64,000 nt of DNA from Streptomyces griseoviridis (GTDB lineage: Bacteria; Actinomycetota; Actinomycetes; Streptomycetales; Streptomycetaceae), in NCBI RefSeq assembly GCF_005222485.1, contig NZ_CP029078.1, positions 8,805,501 through 8,869,500 of the forward strand, given 5' to 3'. The notes beneath the pieces are model-generated. The model ran no database searches and had not been told where the DNA came from. It saw nothing but the letters and a program-made list of their open reading frames with translations. Every line of letters starts with the position of its first letter. Within the stretch, counting starts at the first letter, position 1. Positions 1 to 7,812 of the stretch are shown here, one piece after another. The translations under genes were made by a program, and so were the position numbers.

Positions 1-81
1 CCGCGCGCCGCGTACACCAGGAGCCTCGTGGCCGGCGCCCGCACCCTGCAGGCCGCCCTGGATCTGAGGAGTTCGCGATGA
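1..81 (+). CDS. ABC transporter ATP-binding protein, C-terminal fragment
   Basis: The window opens inside a reading frame that ends in TGA at 79-81. The 26 visible residues include A-A-Y-T-R-S-L-V-A-G-A, which resembles the C-terminal tail of oligopeptide/dipeptide-type ABC ATPases (usually H-P-Y-T-R-x-L), where DppD- and DppF-like subunits lie in tandem. The stop overlaps the start of the next gene (ATGA), so the two are translationally coupled and probably form the two ATPase subunits of one importer. The catalytic part lies outside the window, so the assignment rests on the tail and the neighbour. Confidence 0.6.
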   Translation, partial: PRAAYTRSLVAGARTLQAALDLRSSR

Positions 82-842
82 CACCGGTACTGGAGCTGGC
101 CGACGCGGCGGTGCGCTACCGGGGCGCCGCGGGCGATGTCGTGCGCGAGGTGTCCTTCGCGGTCGAGCCGGGGCAGTCCCTGGCCCTGGTCGGCGAGTCG
201 GGCGCGGGCAAGACGACCCTGCTGCGGCTGCTCTCGGGCCTGGTCAGGCCCACCGAGGGCGCCGTCCGCTTCGACGGCGAGCCGCTGGCCCCGCGCGACC
301 GCCGCCAGATGCGCCGCTTCCGGCGCGGCGTCCAGGTGGTGTTCCAGGACCCCTACTCCTCGCTCGACCCGCGCCGCCGGGTGGCCGCGATCGTCGCCGA
401 GCCGCTGCGCTCCCTCGGCATCGACAGCCGCGCGAGCGCCGCGCCCAAGGTGGCCGCCGCCCTGGAGCGGGTCGGCCTGCCCGCCGACGCCGCCGCCCGC
501 TACCCGCACGAGTTCTCCGGCGGCCAGCGCCAGCGCATCGCGATCGCCCGCGCCATCGTGTGCGATCCGCGCGTCCTGCTCGCCGACGAACCGGTCAGCG
601 CGCTCGACGTCACGACCCGCGTCAAGGTCGTCGAACTGCTCGCCGAACTGAAGGAGGAGCGGCGGATGACGATGGTGATGGTCTCCCACGACCTGTCCGT
701 GGTCGCCTCCCTCTGCGAGCGCACGGCCGTCCTCGAACGCGGCCGGATCGTCGAACAGGGCCCCACCGAGCAGGTGTTGAGCAACCCCGCGCACCCCTAC
801 ACCCGCCGCCTCATCGACAGCGTGCCCCGGCTGCCCGCCTGA
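78..842 (+). CDS. Oligopeptide/dipeptide-type ABC transporter ATP-binding protein (DppF/OppF-like)
   Basis: This 254-residue cytoplasmic ATPase would power uptake of a small peptide or similar solute (or nickel/opine in related families). Walker A GESGAGKTT lies at residues 39-47, the Q-loop near VVFQDPYSSLDPR at 87-99, the signature FSGGQRQR at 146-153 and Walker B VLLADEP around 166-172, followed by the D-loop SALDV and the switch His in VSHDLSVV. The tail HPYTRRLIDS is typical of the oligopeptide-transporter ATPases. ATG overlaps the TGA of the upstream ATPase. No permease or binding protein is in view, so the substrate cannot be named. It may be the last gene of its operon, because about 650 bases without a gene follow. 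Confidence 0.9.
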   Translation: MTPVLELADAAVRYRGAAGDVVREVSFAVEPGQSLALVGESGAGKTTLLRLLSGLVRPTEGAVRFDGEPLAPRDRRQMRRFRRGVQVVFQDPYSSLDPRRRVAAIVAEPLRSLGIDSRASAAPKVAAALERVGLPADAAARYPHEFSGGQRQRIAIARAIVCDPRVLLADEPVSALDVTTRVKVVELLAELKEERRMTMVMVSHDLSVVASLCERTAVLERGRIVEQGPTEQVLSNPAHPYTRRLIDSVPRLPA

Positions 843-1491
843 GCGCGGGCCCGGCGCCCGGCCGGGGGACGGACGTCCGCCGCGCGGCCGGCGGCCCGCC
901 GCGGGCGGCCCCCCGGGATGTCCGGTTGTCGGCGGGGAGCGGGGCGACGGCGCGCGAACGGGCGTCCCGGCCGCCGAGCGGGCGGCCGAGCGGGCAGCGG
1001 TGGCCGGGAAGCGGCGCCCGCCAGGTCCCGGTGTCCGAGAAGCGGCGGCCGAAATCCTGGTACGGCCGTCGGCCACCGCCGGGAGCCGTAGCGCCCGAGC
1101 GCGGCGACCGCCCGCCCGGCATCACCGCATGTCGCTCGGGCATATGCCCGGCCCCCAGAATTCGATCATCCTTTCGAAATCTGACCGAAACGGTGTCTGG
1201 ACATTCGGGATCCGGCCGAATGCACACCCGCGCACCAGATTCTTTTCCGTCAACGCCAGCCGATCATTCGGAATGAGACAACTGCCCACCCGGTGCCGAG
1301 TTCACCGAGATCCGGTTGACACCGTGAGACTCGTGGTGTGACTCTCTTACGGGCCGCGACACCGATTTGAGACAACGTCGTGACGTTGAAGTGATATCCC
1401 GGTGTCCGCCTGGCCCAGCTGCCGAAATGTGCCCGGCCAGCTCTTTTCGGAATTTCGCGCGACCCGTCCCACCAGGAATGCGGAGCGTTGG
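843..1491. other. Non-coding interval upstream of biosynthetic cluster
   Basis: I see no convincing gene here. Open frames in this stretch have no recognisable protein and are shadows of GC-rich DNA. From about 1130 onward the G+C content falls visibly, as expected of a promoter region. It contains TTGACA at 1316-1321 without a convincing -10 hexamer at normal spacing, and a perfect 7-2-7 inverted repeat at 1373-1388 (separate entry). The promoter of the thioesterase-led gene run very probably lies here. Confidence 0.5.
1373..1388. promoter_or_regulatory. Perfect inverted repeat, possible operator
   Basis: The sequence CAACGTC-GT-GACGTTG is a perfect 7-bp inverted repeat with a 2-bp centre. 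It lies about 100 bases upstream of the thioesterase start in the A+T-richer part of the interval, a normal place for a repressor or activator site. The cognate regulator is unknown; no regulator gene adjoins it. A second imperfect dyad (ACACC...GGTGT) lies at about 1320-1340. Confidence 0.4.
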
Positions 1492-2244
1492 ATGTTCGCT
1501 GCCGATCAACCGTTAACGCAGAATTCATCGTCGTTGCTCATATCATTCGGAAGGAGACGCGCCGATCCGTCGCGAGGCGATTCTCTCCGCACTGTCCTGT
1601 TCCATCCGTCGGGCGGCCGGCTCGGTCAGTACCTGGCACTCGTCGGCCATCTCTCCCGGCGCGGCCCCGTGCACGGGGTGCGGGGGAGCGGCCTCCACCC
1701 GGGCGAGGAACCCCACGACGACGTGCACACCATGGCGGACCTCTACGCCGGACTGCTCGCCGACCGCCCCGAGCCGCCCACGCTGCTGGCGGGCTGGTCC
1801 CTCGGCGGCCTGCTGGCCTGGGAGGTCGCACACCGCCTCGCCGCCGACGGCCCGCGCCCGGCCGTCGTCATGGTGGACAGCTTCGCCGACCCCTGGTCCG
1901 CCTGCCACACCGCACGCGACCACCTGCGCCGACGCATCCTCGACGCCCTGCCCGACACCACCGACGCCGAGGAGCGCGCCCTCGCCGCCCGCACCGCCGA
2001 CGCCCACCTGACCGCGTCCGCCGTCCACCGCGCCACCCCCGGCAGCCTTGGCCCCGCCCTGCTGCTCGCCTGCGAGAGCGAGGAACTGCCCACCCAGCGG
2101 GACGACTGGCTGCGCAGGGACCCCGCCCTCGATGTACGGAGCCTGCCCTGTACGCACTTCGAGGTGTTCGACGCGGCCCGCACCCCGCTGCTCCTGCGCC
2201 ACCTCGACGACTTCCTCGCCGCGCAGGCCCCCGCGGACCGCTGA
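1492..2244 (+). CDS. Type II thioesterase (alpha/beta hydrolase)
   Basis: The product, about 250 residues, is a stand-alone thioesterase of the NRPS/PKS type that releases or edits acyl groups on carrier proteins. The nucleophile elbow is GWSLGG, preceded by the oxyanion-hole stretch LFHPSGG; the catalytic Asp is probably in VMVDSFAD and the His in CTHFEVF near the C-terminus. I chose ATG 1492 because GGAG lies 6 bases upstream (1482-1485) and the length fits the family; a longer frame opens at 1402, and a GGAAGGAG at 1549-1556 has no usable in-frame start behind it, so the N-terminus is uncertain. It is the first gene of the run and likely proofreads the carrier proteins encoded downstream or releases the product. 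Confidence 0.8.
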   Translation: MFAADQPLTQNSSSLLISFGRRRADPSRGDSLRTVLFHPSGGRLGQYLALVGHLSRRGPVHGVRGSGLHPGEEPHDDVHTMADLYAGLLADRPEPPTLLAGWSLGGLLAWEVAHRLAADGPRPAVVMVDSFADPWSACHTARDHLRRRILDALPDTTDAEERALAARTADAHLTASAVHRATPGSLGPALLLACESEELPTQRDDWLRRDPALDVRSLPCTHFEVFDAARTPLLLRHLDDFLAAQAPADR

Positions 2245-2362
2245 CCGGCCCTTCCCCCGCGCCCCGCAGCCCGGCCCGCCCCCACCCCTCACCTCAGCCC
2301 GCGACGGTCCCCCTCGACGCGCGGCAGACATCGTTGCCCCACGCCCCCACGGGAGTCGCCCT

Positions 2363-3544
2363 GTGACCGCCGAATCCGCGTTACCCGCCGAACCCGCCCA
2401 ACTCGCCCTGGACGCCCACCTCTTCGACTGCGTCCAGGTCAACCTGGCCGCCGCCGCCGAACGATGGCACGGACCCGGAACCGGCCTGCGGCTCGGCGCC
2501 AGGCTCCGCTTCGACCCCCGTGTCGGACCCTCGGGGCTGCCGACCGTGGAGAGCGGCCCGGCCACCCAACTCGCCCTCGCCGAAACCACCTTGGGCATCA
2601 CCGCCCGGCCCGGACGCGCCGTCCGCGTCGAGGAACTGACCCCGGGGGAGGGGTGCTTCGTGCTGGCCGACGCCTACCACCTGCCCTGGGTGCCCTACCA
2701 CCGGCAGCAGCACATCGAGCACAGCTTCCTGCTGGTGGCGGCCGACGCCACGACCGTCACCGTCGAGGACCACTACCACAACGAGACCCCCTGGGGCAGC
2801 GCCAGGCCCGGCACCTGGCGGCTCACCCGCACCCAGGCGGCCGCGCTGCCCGAGTGCACCCTCGCCGTCGAGCTGGCACCCGACACCCTGCCCCCGCGCC
2901 CCGCGCCGGCCGTCGACCCCGTCACCGGCGCCCAGGAGTACGCGCACGCCTACGCCGCCCACCCCGACCGGGCCGCCGCACTGCGCCAACTCACCCTGGA
3001 AACCTGGTTGCTGGCCCGCTCGCGCGCCCTGCACGCCGCCTGGCTCGGCCGGTACAGGACGGTCGGCCCCCGGGCCACCGAACAGGTCGCCGCCTGGCGC
3101 GCGCTCGCCGAACAGACCTACCTCGCCTCCCGGCGCGTCGCCCGCGGACGGCCCGAGCCCAGCGGCCTGACCGACCGGCTCGCCGACCTGCTGCGCACCG
3201 ACCCCGACGCGTTCACCGCACCGGCCGCCCCCACCGCGCCCGCCGCCGCGTCCCCGGAGAGCGGCGCCGCCGCCGACCGGCTGGCGGTCGCCGCCACCGC
3301 CGCGCGCGTCCTCGACACCACCCCCCACACCCTGCTCGCCGGTACCCGCTTCAACGACGTACCCGGCTTCTCGTCGTTCCGCCTCGCGGAGCTGATCGAC
3401 CGCCTGGAGGACGACCTGGGCGTCGAGTTCGACAGCGACGACCTCACCCCCGAGAACTTCCAGGACGTCGACGCCGTCTGCCGGATCGCCCGGTGGACCG
3501 CGCCGCTCGGCGCCCAGGACGACCCGGCCCGACGGGAGGCGTGA
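2363..3544 (+). CDS. BtrH-like (C39-peptidase-like) protein fused to a C-terminal acyl carrier domain
   Basis: The 393-residue product starts at GTG 2363. The N-terminal part resembles the BtrH_N/C39-like fold found in natural-product acyltransferases: a conserved Cys (FDCVQ, Cys23), a strand ending V-L-A-D-A-Y-H-L-P-W, a His in IEHSFLLV and an acidic residue in VEDHYH, consistent with a Cys-His-Asp arrangement. BtrH in butirosin moves an aminoacyl chain from a carrier protein to an amine. The last ~80 residues look like a carrier domain: GFSSFRLAELIDRLEDDL with Ser337/338 as candidate phosphopantetheine site, then LTPENFQDVDAV. This fusion of putative transferase and carrier is unusual. Its stop overlaps the next ATG. 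The carrier assignment is good; the transferase role is inference from family resemblance. Confidence 0.65.
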   Translation: MTAESALPAEPAQLALDAHLFDCVQVNLAAAAERWHGPGTGLRLGARLRFDPRVGPSGLPTVESGPATQLALAETTLGITARPGRAVRVEELTPGEGCFVLADAYHLPWVPYHRQQHIEHSFLLVAADATTVTVEDHYHNETPWGSARPGTWRLTRTQAAALPECTLAVELAPDTLPPRPAPAVDPVTGAQEYAHAYAAHPDRAAALRQLTLETWLLARSRALHAAWLGRYRTVGPRATEQVAAWRALAEQTYLASRRVARGRPEPSGLTDRLADLLRTDPDAFTAPAAPTAPAAASPESGAAADRLAVAATAARVLDTTPHTLLAGTRFNDVPGFSSFRLAELIDRLEDDLGVEFDSDDLTPENFQDVDAVCRIARWTAPLGAQDDPARREA

Positions 3545-5061
3545 TGCGCACCGAACCCGCCCTGCTGCACGAACTCCTGCACCACACCGCCGAACGGCTG
3601 CCCGACCGCACCGCGATCAGCGCCGAGGGCCTGACCCTCGACCACGCCGGGCTCGCCGCCGCGGCCCGCCGCGCCGCCGCCAGGATCAGCGATCTCGGCG
3701 TCCGGCCCGGCGACCGCGTCGTCATCAGCGCGCCGTCCTCCGTGCTGCTCACCGCGCTCGTCTACGCCTGCTCCGAGGCGGGCGCCGTCTTCTCGCTCCT
3801 GCACGAACAGGTCGGCGGCCCGCAGTTCGCGCACATCCTCGACGACTGCCGGCCCACGCTGGTGATCAGCGACCGCCCCGAGCACCGGGCCGCCGCCGAG
3901 AGCCGCGCCCTGCGGGCCACCGGATGCGACGACCTCGCCGCGCACGCCTTCGACGACAGCGCGCCCCCGCCGCCCGCCCCCGCAGGCCGGGACCGGCTCT
4001 CCGTCGACCCGGTCTGCCTCATCTACACCTCGGGCACCACCGCCCTGCCCAAAGCGGTCGTCAGCACCCACGGACAGGTCCTGTTCGCCGCCCGCGCCAT
4101 CCAGCAGGTCCTCGGCTACCGCGCCGACGACATCGTCCACAGCCCGCTCCCGCTCTCCTTCGACTACGGCCTCTACCAACTCTTCCTCGGCGCCCTCAGC
4201 GGAGCCGCCGTCCACCTCGGACGGCCCGCCGAGACCGGGCCCGCGCTGCTCACCCGGCTGCGCGAGAGCGGCGCCACCGTGCTGCCCGCGGTGCCCTCCG
4301 TCTCCGGCGCCCTCGCCCGGCTGCTGCGCCGGGCCGGCACCGGACTGCCGAACCTGCGGCTGCTCACCAACACCGGCGCCGCGATGCCCGAGGAGACCCT
4401 CGGCGCGCTGCGCGCCGCCTGCCCCCGGCTCAAGGTCCAGCTGATGTACGGGCTGACCGAGTGCAAACGGGCCACCGTCATGCCCGCCGACGGCGACCTC
4501 GCGCGGCCCGGCTCCAGCGGCCTGCCGCTGCCGGGCACCGACGTGTACGTCACCGACGACGAGGGCCGCAGGCTGCCCCCGGGAGCCGTCGGCGAGATCA
4601 CCGTGCGCGGCCCGCACGTGATGGCCGGCTACTGGCGCCGCCCCGAGCTGACGGCCGAGAAGTACGTCCGCGACGAAGGACTCTTCCCCCGGCTGCGCAC
4701 CGGCGACTACGGCTGGCTCGACGAGGACGGCTACCTGTACGTCACCGGCCGCCGCGACGACCTCTACAAGGCGGGCGGCTTCCGGGTGGGCGCCGCCGAG
4801 GTGGAGGCCGCCGCCCGGCGGGTGACCGGCGTGCAGTCGGCCGCCGTCCTGCCGCCGCACGGGGAACGCCCCGCCCTGCTCTTCGTCACCGGCGACGTCG
4901 AGGAACGCCAGGTCCTCGAAGGACTGCGGGAGCAGATCGAGGAGTTCAAGATCCCGCCCCGCTGCCTGGTGCTCGAACGGCTGCCGCTGACCGGCAACGG
5001 CAAGGTCGACCGCAAGGCGCTCACCGCCCACGCCGAGGAGGCGCGCGATGCCCGTCACTGA
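3544..5061 (+). CDS. AMP-forming acyl/aminoacyl-ACP ligase (ANL superfamily)
   Basis: This 505-residue ANL enzyme activates a carboxylate with ATP and transfers it to a phosphopantetheine thiol. The A3 core is IYTSGTTALPK (residues 160-170), A5 is YGLTE, A7 is RTGDYGWLDEDG, A8 is GRRDDLYKAGGFRVG and the catalytic C-terminal Lys is in GNGKVDRKAL. There is no fused carrier domain, so it must act in trans on the carrier at 6368 or the carrier domain just upstream. It overlaps the previous gene by one base and the decarboxylase by 14 bases. By analogy with BtrJ or VinN it would load the amino acid that the decarboxylase then processes; the actual substrate cannot be read from the sequence. Confidence 0.85.
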   Translation: MRTEPALLHELLHHTAERLPDRTAISAEGLTLDHAGLAAAARRAAARISDLGVRPGDRVVISAPSSVLLTALVYACSEAGAVFSLLHEQVGGPQFAHILDDCRPTLVISDRPEHRAAAESRALRATGCDDLAAHAFDDSAPPPPAPAGRDRLSVDPVCLIYTSGTTALPKAVVSTHGQVLFAARAIQQVLGYRADDIVHSPLPLSFDYGLYQLFLGALSGAAVHLGRPAETGPALLTRLRESGATVLPAVPSVSGALARLLRRAGTGLPNLRLLTNTGAAMPEETLGALRAACPRLKVQLMYGLTECKRATVMPADGDLARPGSSGLPLPGTDVYVTDDEGRRLPPGAVGEITVRGPHVMAGYWRRPELTAEKYVRDEGLFPRLRTGDYGWLDEDGYLYVTGRRDDLYKAGGFRVGAAEVEAAARRVTGVQSAAVLPPHGERPALLFVTGDVEERQVLEGLREQIEEFKIPPRCLVLERLPLTGNGKVDRKALTAHAEEARDARH

Positions 5062-6337
5062 CCGCACCGCCCACCCCGCCGCGCGCCTGCCCGACCTGAC
5101 CGGACTCCCGGTGCCCGCCTACGTCTACGACCTGGCGGAGGTACGGGCCGCGCACACGGCACTGACCGAGGCGCTGCCCGAGCGGGCCGGGCTCTACTAC
5201 TCCCTCAAGGCCAACCCGCACCCGGCGCTGCTGCGCGCGCTGCGGGCCGGCGGCGCCCGCGCCGAGGTCTGCTCCACCGGCGAACTCCTCGCCGCCCTCG
5301 ACGCCGGCTGGCCGCCGGACGACCTCCTCGTCACCGGCCCGGGAAAATCCGACGGCGAACTGCGCCACGCGCTGGAGCACGGGGTGCGCCACTTCTCCGT
5401 CGACTCGGCGTACGCGCTGGCCCAGGCGGACCGGGCCGCGGGCCGGTCGGGGGCGTCCGCCCGCTGCCTGCTGCGGATCAACGACGACCGGCCCGCCGCC
5501 GGCCAGGGACTGTCGATGACCGGCGTCGCCTCCCCGTTCGGCGTCGACACCGGCGCGGTGCTGGCCGATCCGGCCGCGTTCGCCGACCGCCCGCACGCCA
5601 GGATCACCGGACTCCACCTCTACATGGGCACCAACCTCAGCGGCGTCGAAGCCCTGCTGGCCCAGTTCGCGCACTCCCTGGCCACCGCGCGGCAGGTCTC
5701 CGACGCGCTCGCGGCACACGGGGTGCGGGCCGACGTCTGGGACCTCGGCGGCGGCTTCCCCGCCCCGTTCGCCGCCGCGGGCGAGCGCGCCGACCTGACC
5801 GGACTGCGGGCCCCGCTCGAGGAGCTGCTCGACACGGCCGCCCGGGGCAGGCCCGCGGGCGCGCCCGAGGTGTGCTTCGAGTCGGGCCGCTACCTGGTGG
5901 GCACCTCGGGCACCCTCGTCACCCGGGTGCTCGACACCAAGACGTCCCACGGCCGGGACGTCGTGGTCCTCCAGTCCGGCATCCACCACCTCGGCGGCAT
6001 GTCAGGGCTGCGCCGCCTGCCGCCGCTCGTCCCGCACCTGGTGTCCGCGGACCGCCCCGCCGCGCCCGCGACCACCGAGTCCATGGTCACCGGACCGCTC
6101 TGCACCCCCCTGGACACCTGGGCCCAGCGCGCCGCCCTGCCCGCCCTGCGCCCGGGTGACCTGGTCGCCGTACCGAACACCGGCGCCTACGGCCTCTACG
6201 CGAGCCTCGTCGCCTTCCTCGGCCACGACCTGCCCGCGGAGATCGTCATCGACGGCGACGACCCCGACAGCCCCCCGGACATCACCCGCCTCACCCTCAC
6301 CAGGACCCCGGGCGCCCCCGGCCACCCCCACCGCTGA
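5048..6337 (+). CDS. Fold-III PLP-dependent amino-acid decarboxylase, possibly acting on carrier-bound substrate
   Basis: The 429-residue protein belongs to the ornithine/diaminopimelate/arginine decarboxylase family (alanine-racemase fold). The PLP lysine is Lys54 in YYSLKANPHP; DLGGGFP binds the cofactor phosphate region, CFESGRYLV is the strongly conserved E-S-G-R strand, and GPLCTPLDTW carries the active-site Cys that acts across the dimer interface. Members in natural-product clusters (BtrK, VinO, FlvO) remove the alpha-carboxylate of Glu, 3-methylaspartate or Asp while it is thioester-linked to a carrier. The position between an ACP ligase and an ACP argues for this role rather than primary lysine or arginine metabolism. 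Start ATG 5048 overlaps the ligase end. Confidence 0.85.
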   Translation: MPVTDRTAHPAARLPDLTGLPVPAYVYDLAEVRAAHTALTEALPERAGLYYSLKANPHPALLRALRAGGARAEVCSTGELLAALDAGWPPDDLLVTGPGKSDGELRHALEHGVRHFSVDSAYALAQADRAAGRSGASARCLLRINDDRPAAGQGLSMTGVASPFGVDTGAVLADPAAFADRPHARITGLHLYMGTNLSGVEALLAQFAHSLATARQVSDALAAHGVRADVWDLGGGFPAPFAAAGERADLTGLRAPLEELLDTAARGRPAGAPEVCFESGRYLVGTSGTLVTRVLDTKTSHGRDVVVLQSGIHHLGGMSGLRRLPPLVPHLVSADRPAAPATTESMVTGPLCTPLDTWAQRAALPALRPGDLVAVPNTGAYGLYASLVAFLGHDLPAEIVIDGDDPDSPPDITRLTLTRTPGAPGHPHR

Positions 6338-6367
6338 ACTCCCCCCACCCGAAAGGCAGTCAGCCCC

Positions 6368-6640
6368 ATGGACGATCAGTTCACCGCTGTCCTGACCCCG
6401 TTCCTGAAATTCCACGACGACGGCCCCCTCGACCCCGAGACCGACCTGCGCGGCCTCGGCCTCGACTCGATGCAGGCGATCGACCTGCTGTTCGCCATCG
6501 AGGACGCCTACGGCATCTCCCTGCCGGACGAGGCGATGAACGACACCACCTTCGCGACCGCGGGCAACCTGTGGAAGGAAGTCAGCGCCGCCCTCACCGG
6601 ACAGAGCGGCTCCGGCACCCCGGAACCGGGTGCCGCGTGA
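6368..6640 (+). CDS. Acyl carrier protein
   Basis: A free-standing 90-residue carrier protein. The phosphopantetheine site is Ser34 in GLGLDSMQAIDLL, and the fourth helix contains TFATAGNLWKEV. It lies 30 bases after the decarboxylase and its stop overlaps the GTG of the following dehydrogenase, so it is at the centre of the gene run. It is the expected tether on which the amino acid is loaded, decarboxylated and oxidised; the phosphopantetheinyl transferase encoded at 9007 would activate it. Homologues with this context are BtrI and VinL. Confidence 0.92.
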   Translation: MDDQFTAVLTPFLKFHDDGPLDPETDLRGLGLDSMQAIDLLFAIEDAYGISLPDEAMNDTTFATAGNLWKEVSAALTGQSGSGTPEPGAA

Positions 6641-7812
6641 GCGCCCCCGCGACGACCCGCCCGGCCAGGACCCTGGACGCGCTCGCCGAACAGGTCTGCG
6701 AGGTCGCGGCCCGGCACGCCGACCACGCCGACGAGACGGCCGCCTTCCCCACCGAGGCCCTGGCCGAACTGCGCCGCACCGGACTGCTCGGACTGCTCGT
6801 CGAGGAGCGGCACGGCGGACTGGGCGGCGGCCTGGAGGAGATGGTGCGGGTCACCCTCAGGCTCGGCCGCACCGACCTGTCCCTCGCCATGATCTTCTCG
6901 ATGCACTGCCAGCAGGTCCTGACCATCGACCGGCACGCGGAACCCGGCATCCGCGACCGGCTGCTGCCCTGGATCGCCGAGGGCCACTACCTCGCCTCCG
7001 TCACCACCGGAGCCTCGACCGGCGGACACCTCCTGACCTCGGAGACCGGCGTGCGCGCCGACGGCGACCAGCTCGTCGTCGACCGCTTCGCACCGGTCGT
7101 CACCGGCGGACTGCACGCCGACGCTTTCCTGATGACCGTCCAGGCCGCCGACACCGACGCGCCGACCGCGGTCAGCCTGCTCTTCGCCGCCCGCGACCAG
7201 CTCACCGTGGAGCGCGCCGGGGACTGGCGCCCGATGGGGATGCGCGCCAGCGACAGCCCGCCGCTGCGCCTGACCGGGCGCGTCCCGCGCTCCCAGATCA
7301 TCGGCCGCGACGGCGACTTCCGCACCATCGTCACCCGCACCTTCGGACCCGCCGCGCACCTCGGCTGGGCCGCAGCCTGGCTCGGCACCGCCGCCGGAGC
7401 GCTCTCCCGGGTGCTGACGATGCTGCGCTCCCCGGCCGGCCGGGAACGGACCGCGACCTCCTCGGAACTCCTGCTGACCCGGCTCTCCCGGGCCCGCCAG
7501 CGCCTCGACGTCGTCCACGCGCTGCTGGAGCGGACCCTGACGACGGTCACCACGGCGGACGACCTCAGCAGGCCGCCCCACCAGTTGCAGATCAACGCGC
7601 TGAAGATCACCGCCGCCGAACAGTGCCACCGCGCCGTCGACGAACTGGTCGACGCCCTCGGGATGCGGCACGGCTACCTCAAGGACTCACCGACGGGACT
7701 GGAACGCGCCCTGCGCGACCTGCGCTCCGCCTCCCTCAACTACAGCAACGACCGGCTCCACCTCGTCGACGGCAAACTGGCCCTGCTCGACCCCGAGGTG
7801 CGCTTTGTCTGA
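6637..7812 (+). CDS. Acyl-CoA-dehydrogenase-like flavoprotein 1
   Basis: A 391-residue member of the acyl-CoA dehydrogenase superfamily. The N-terminal helical domain includes LRRTGLLGLLVEERHGGLGG, the middle beta-domain contains LASVTTGASTGGHLLTSE, and the C-terminal helical bundle ends LERALRDLRSASL near the usual position of the catalytic/arginine motif. GTG 6637 overlaps the ACP stop. In carrier-bound pathways such enzymes desaturate the alpha,beta bond of an acyl- or aminoacyl-ACP (as with the prolyl-carrier oxidases of pyrrole biosynthesis); some family members instead act as reduced-flavin monooxygenases. Which applies is unknown. It differs clearly from the second paralogue next door. 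Confidence 0.85.
   Translation: MSAPATTRPARTLDALAEQVCEVAARHADHADETAAFPTEALAELRRTGLLGLLVEERHGGLGGGLEEMVRVTLRLGRTDLSLAMIFSMHCQQVLTIDRHAEPGIRDRLLPWIAEGHYLASVTTGASTGGHLLTSETGVRADGDQLVVDRFAPVVTGGLHADAFLMTVQAADTDAPTAVSLLFAARDQLTVERAGDWRPMGMRASDSPPLRLTGRVPRSQIIGRDGDFRTIVTRTFGPAAHLGWAAAWLGTAAGALSRVLTMLRSPAGRERTATSSELLLTRLSRARQRLDVVHALLERTLTTVTTADDLSRPPHQLQINALKITAAEQCHRAVDELVDALGMRHGYLKDSPTGLERALRDLRSASLNYSNDRLHLVDGKLALLDPEVRFV

Noticed and set aside
560..1276. Long open frames across the end of the ABC ATPase gene and the following gap
   Set aside because: Arg/Pro-rich translations without domains, out of phase with the obvious gene; shadows of GC-rich DNA.
1316..1349. TTGACA as -35 of a promoter
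   Set aside because: No -10 hexamer at 16-19 bases; the nearest candidate is too far.
1543..2601. 352-residue minus-strand frame opposite the thioesterase
   Set aside because: Gly/Gln/Val-rich antisense shadow typical of high-GC coding DNA; the plus-strand gene has a clear active site.
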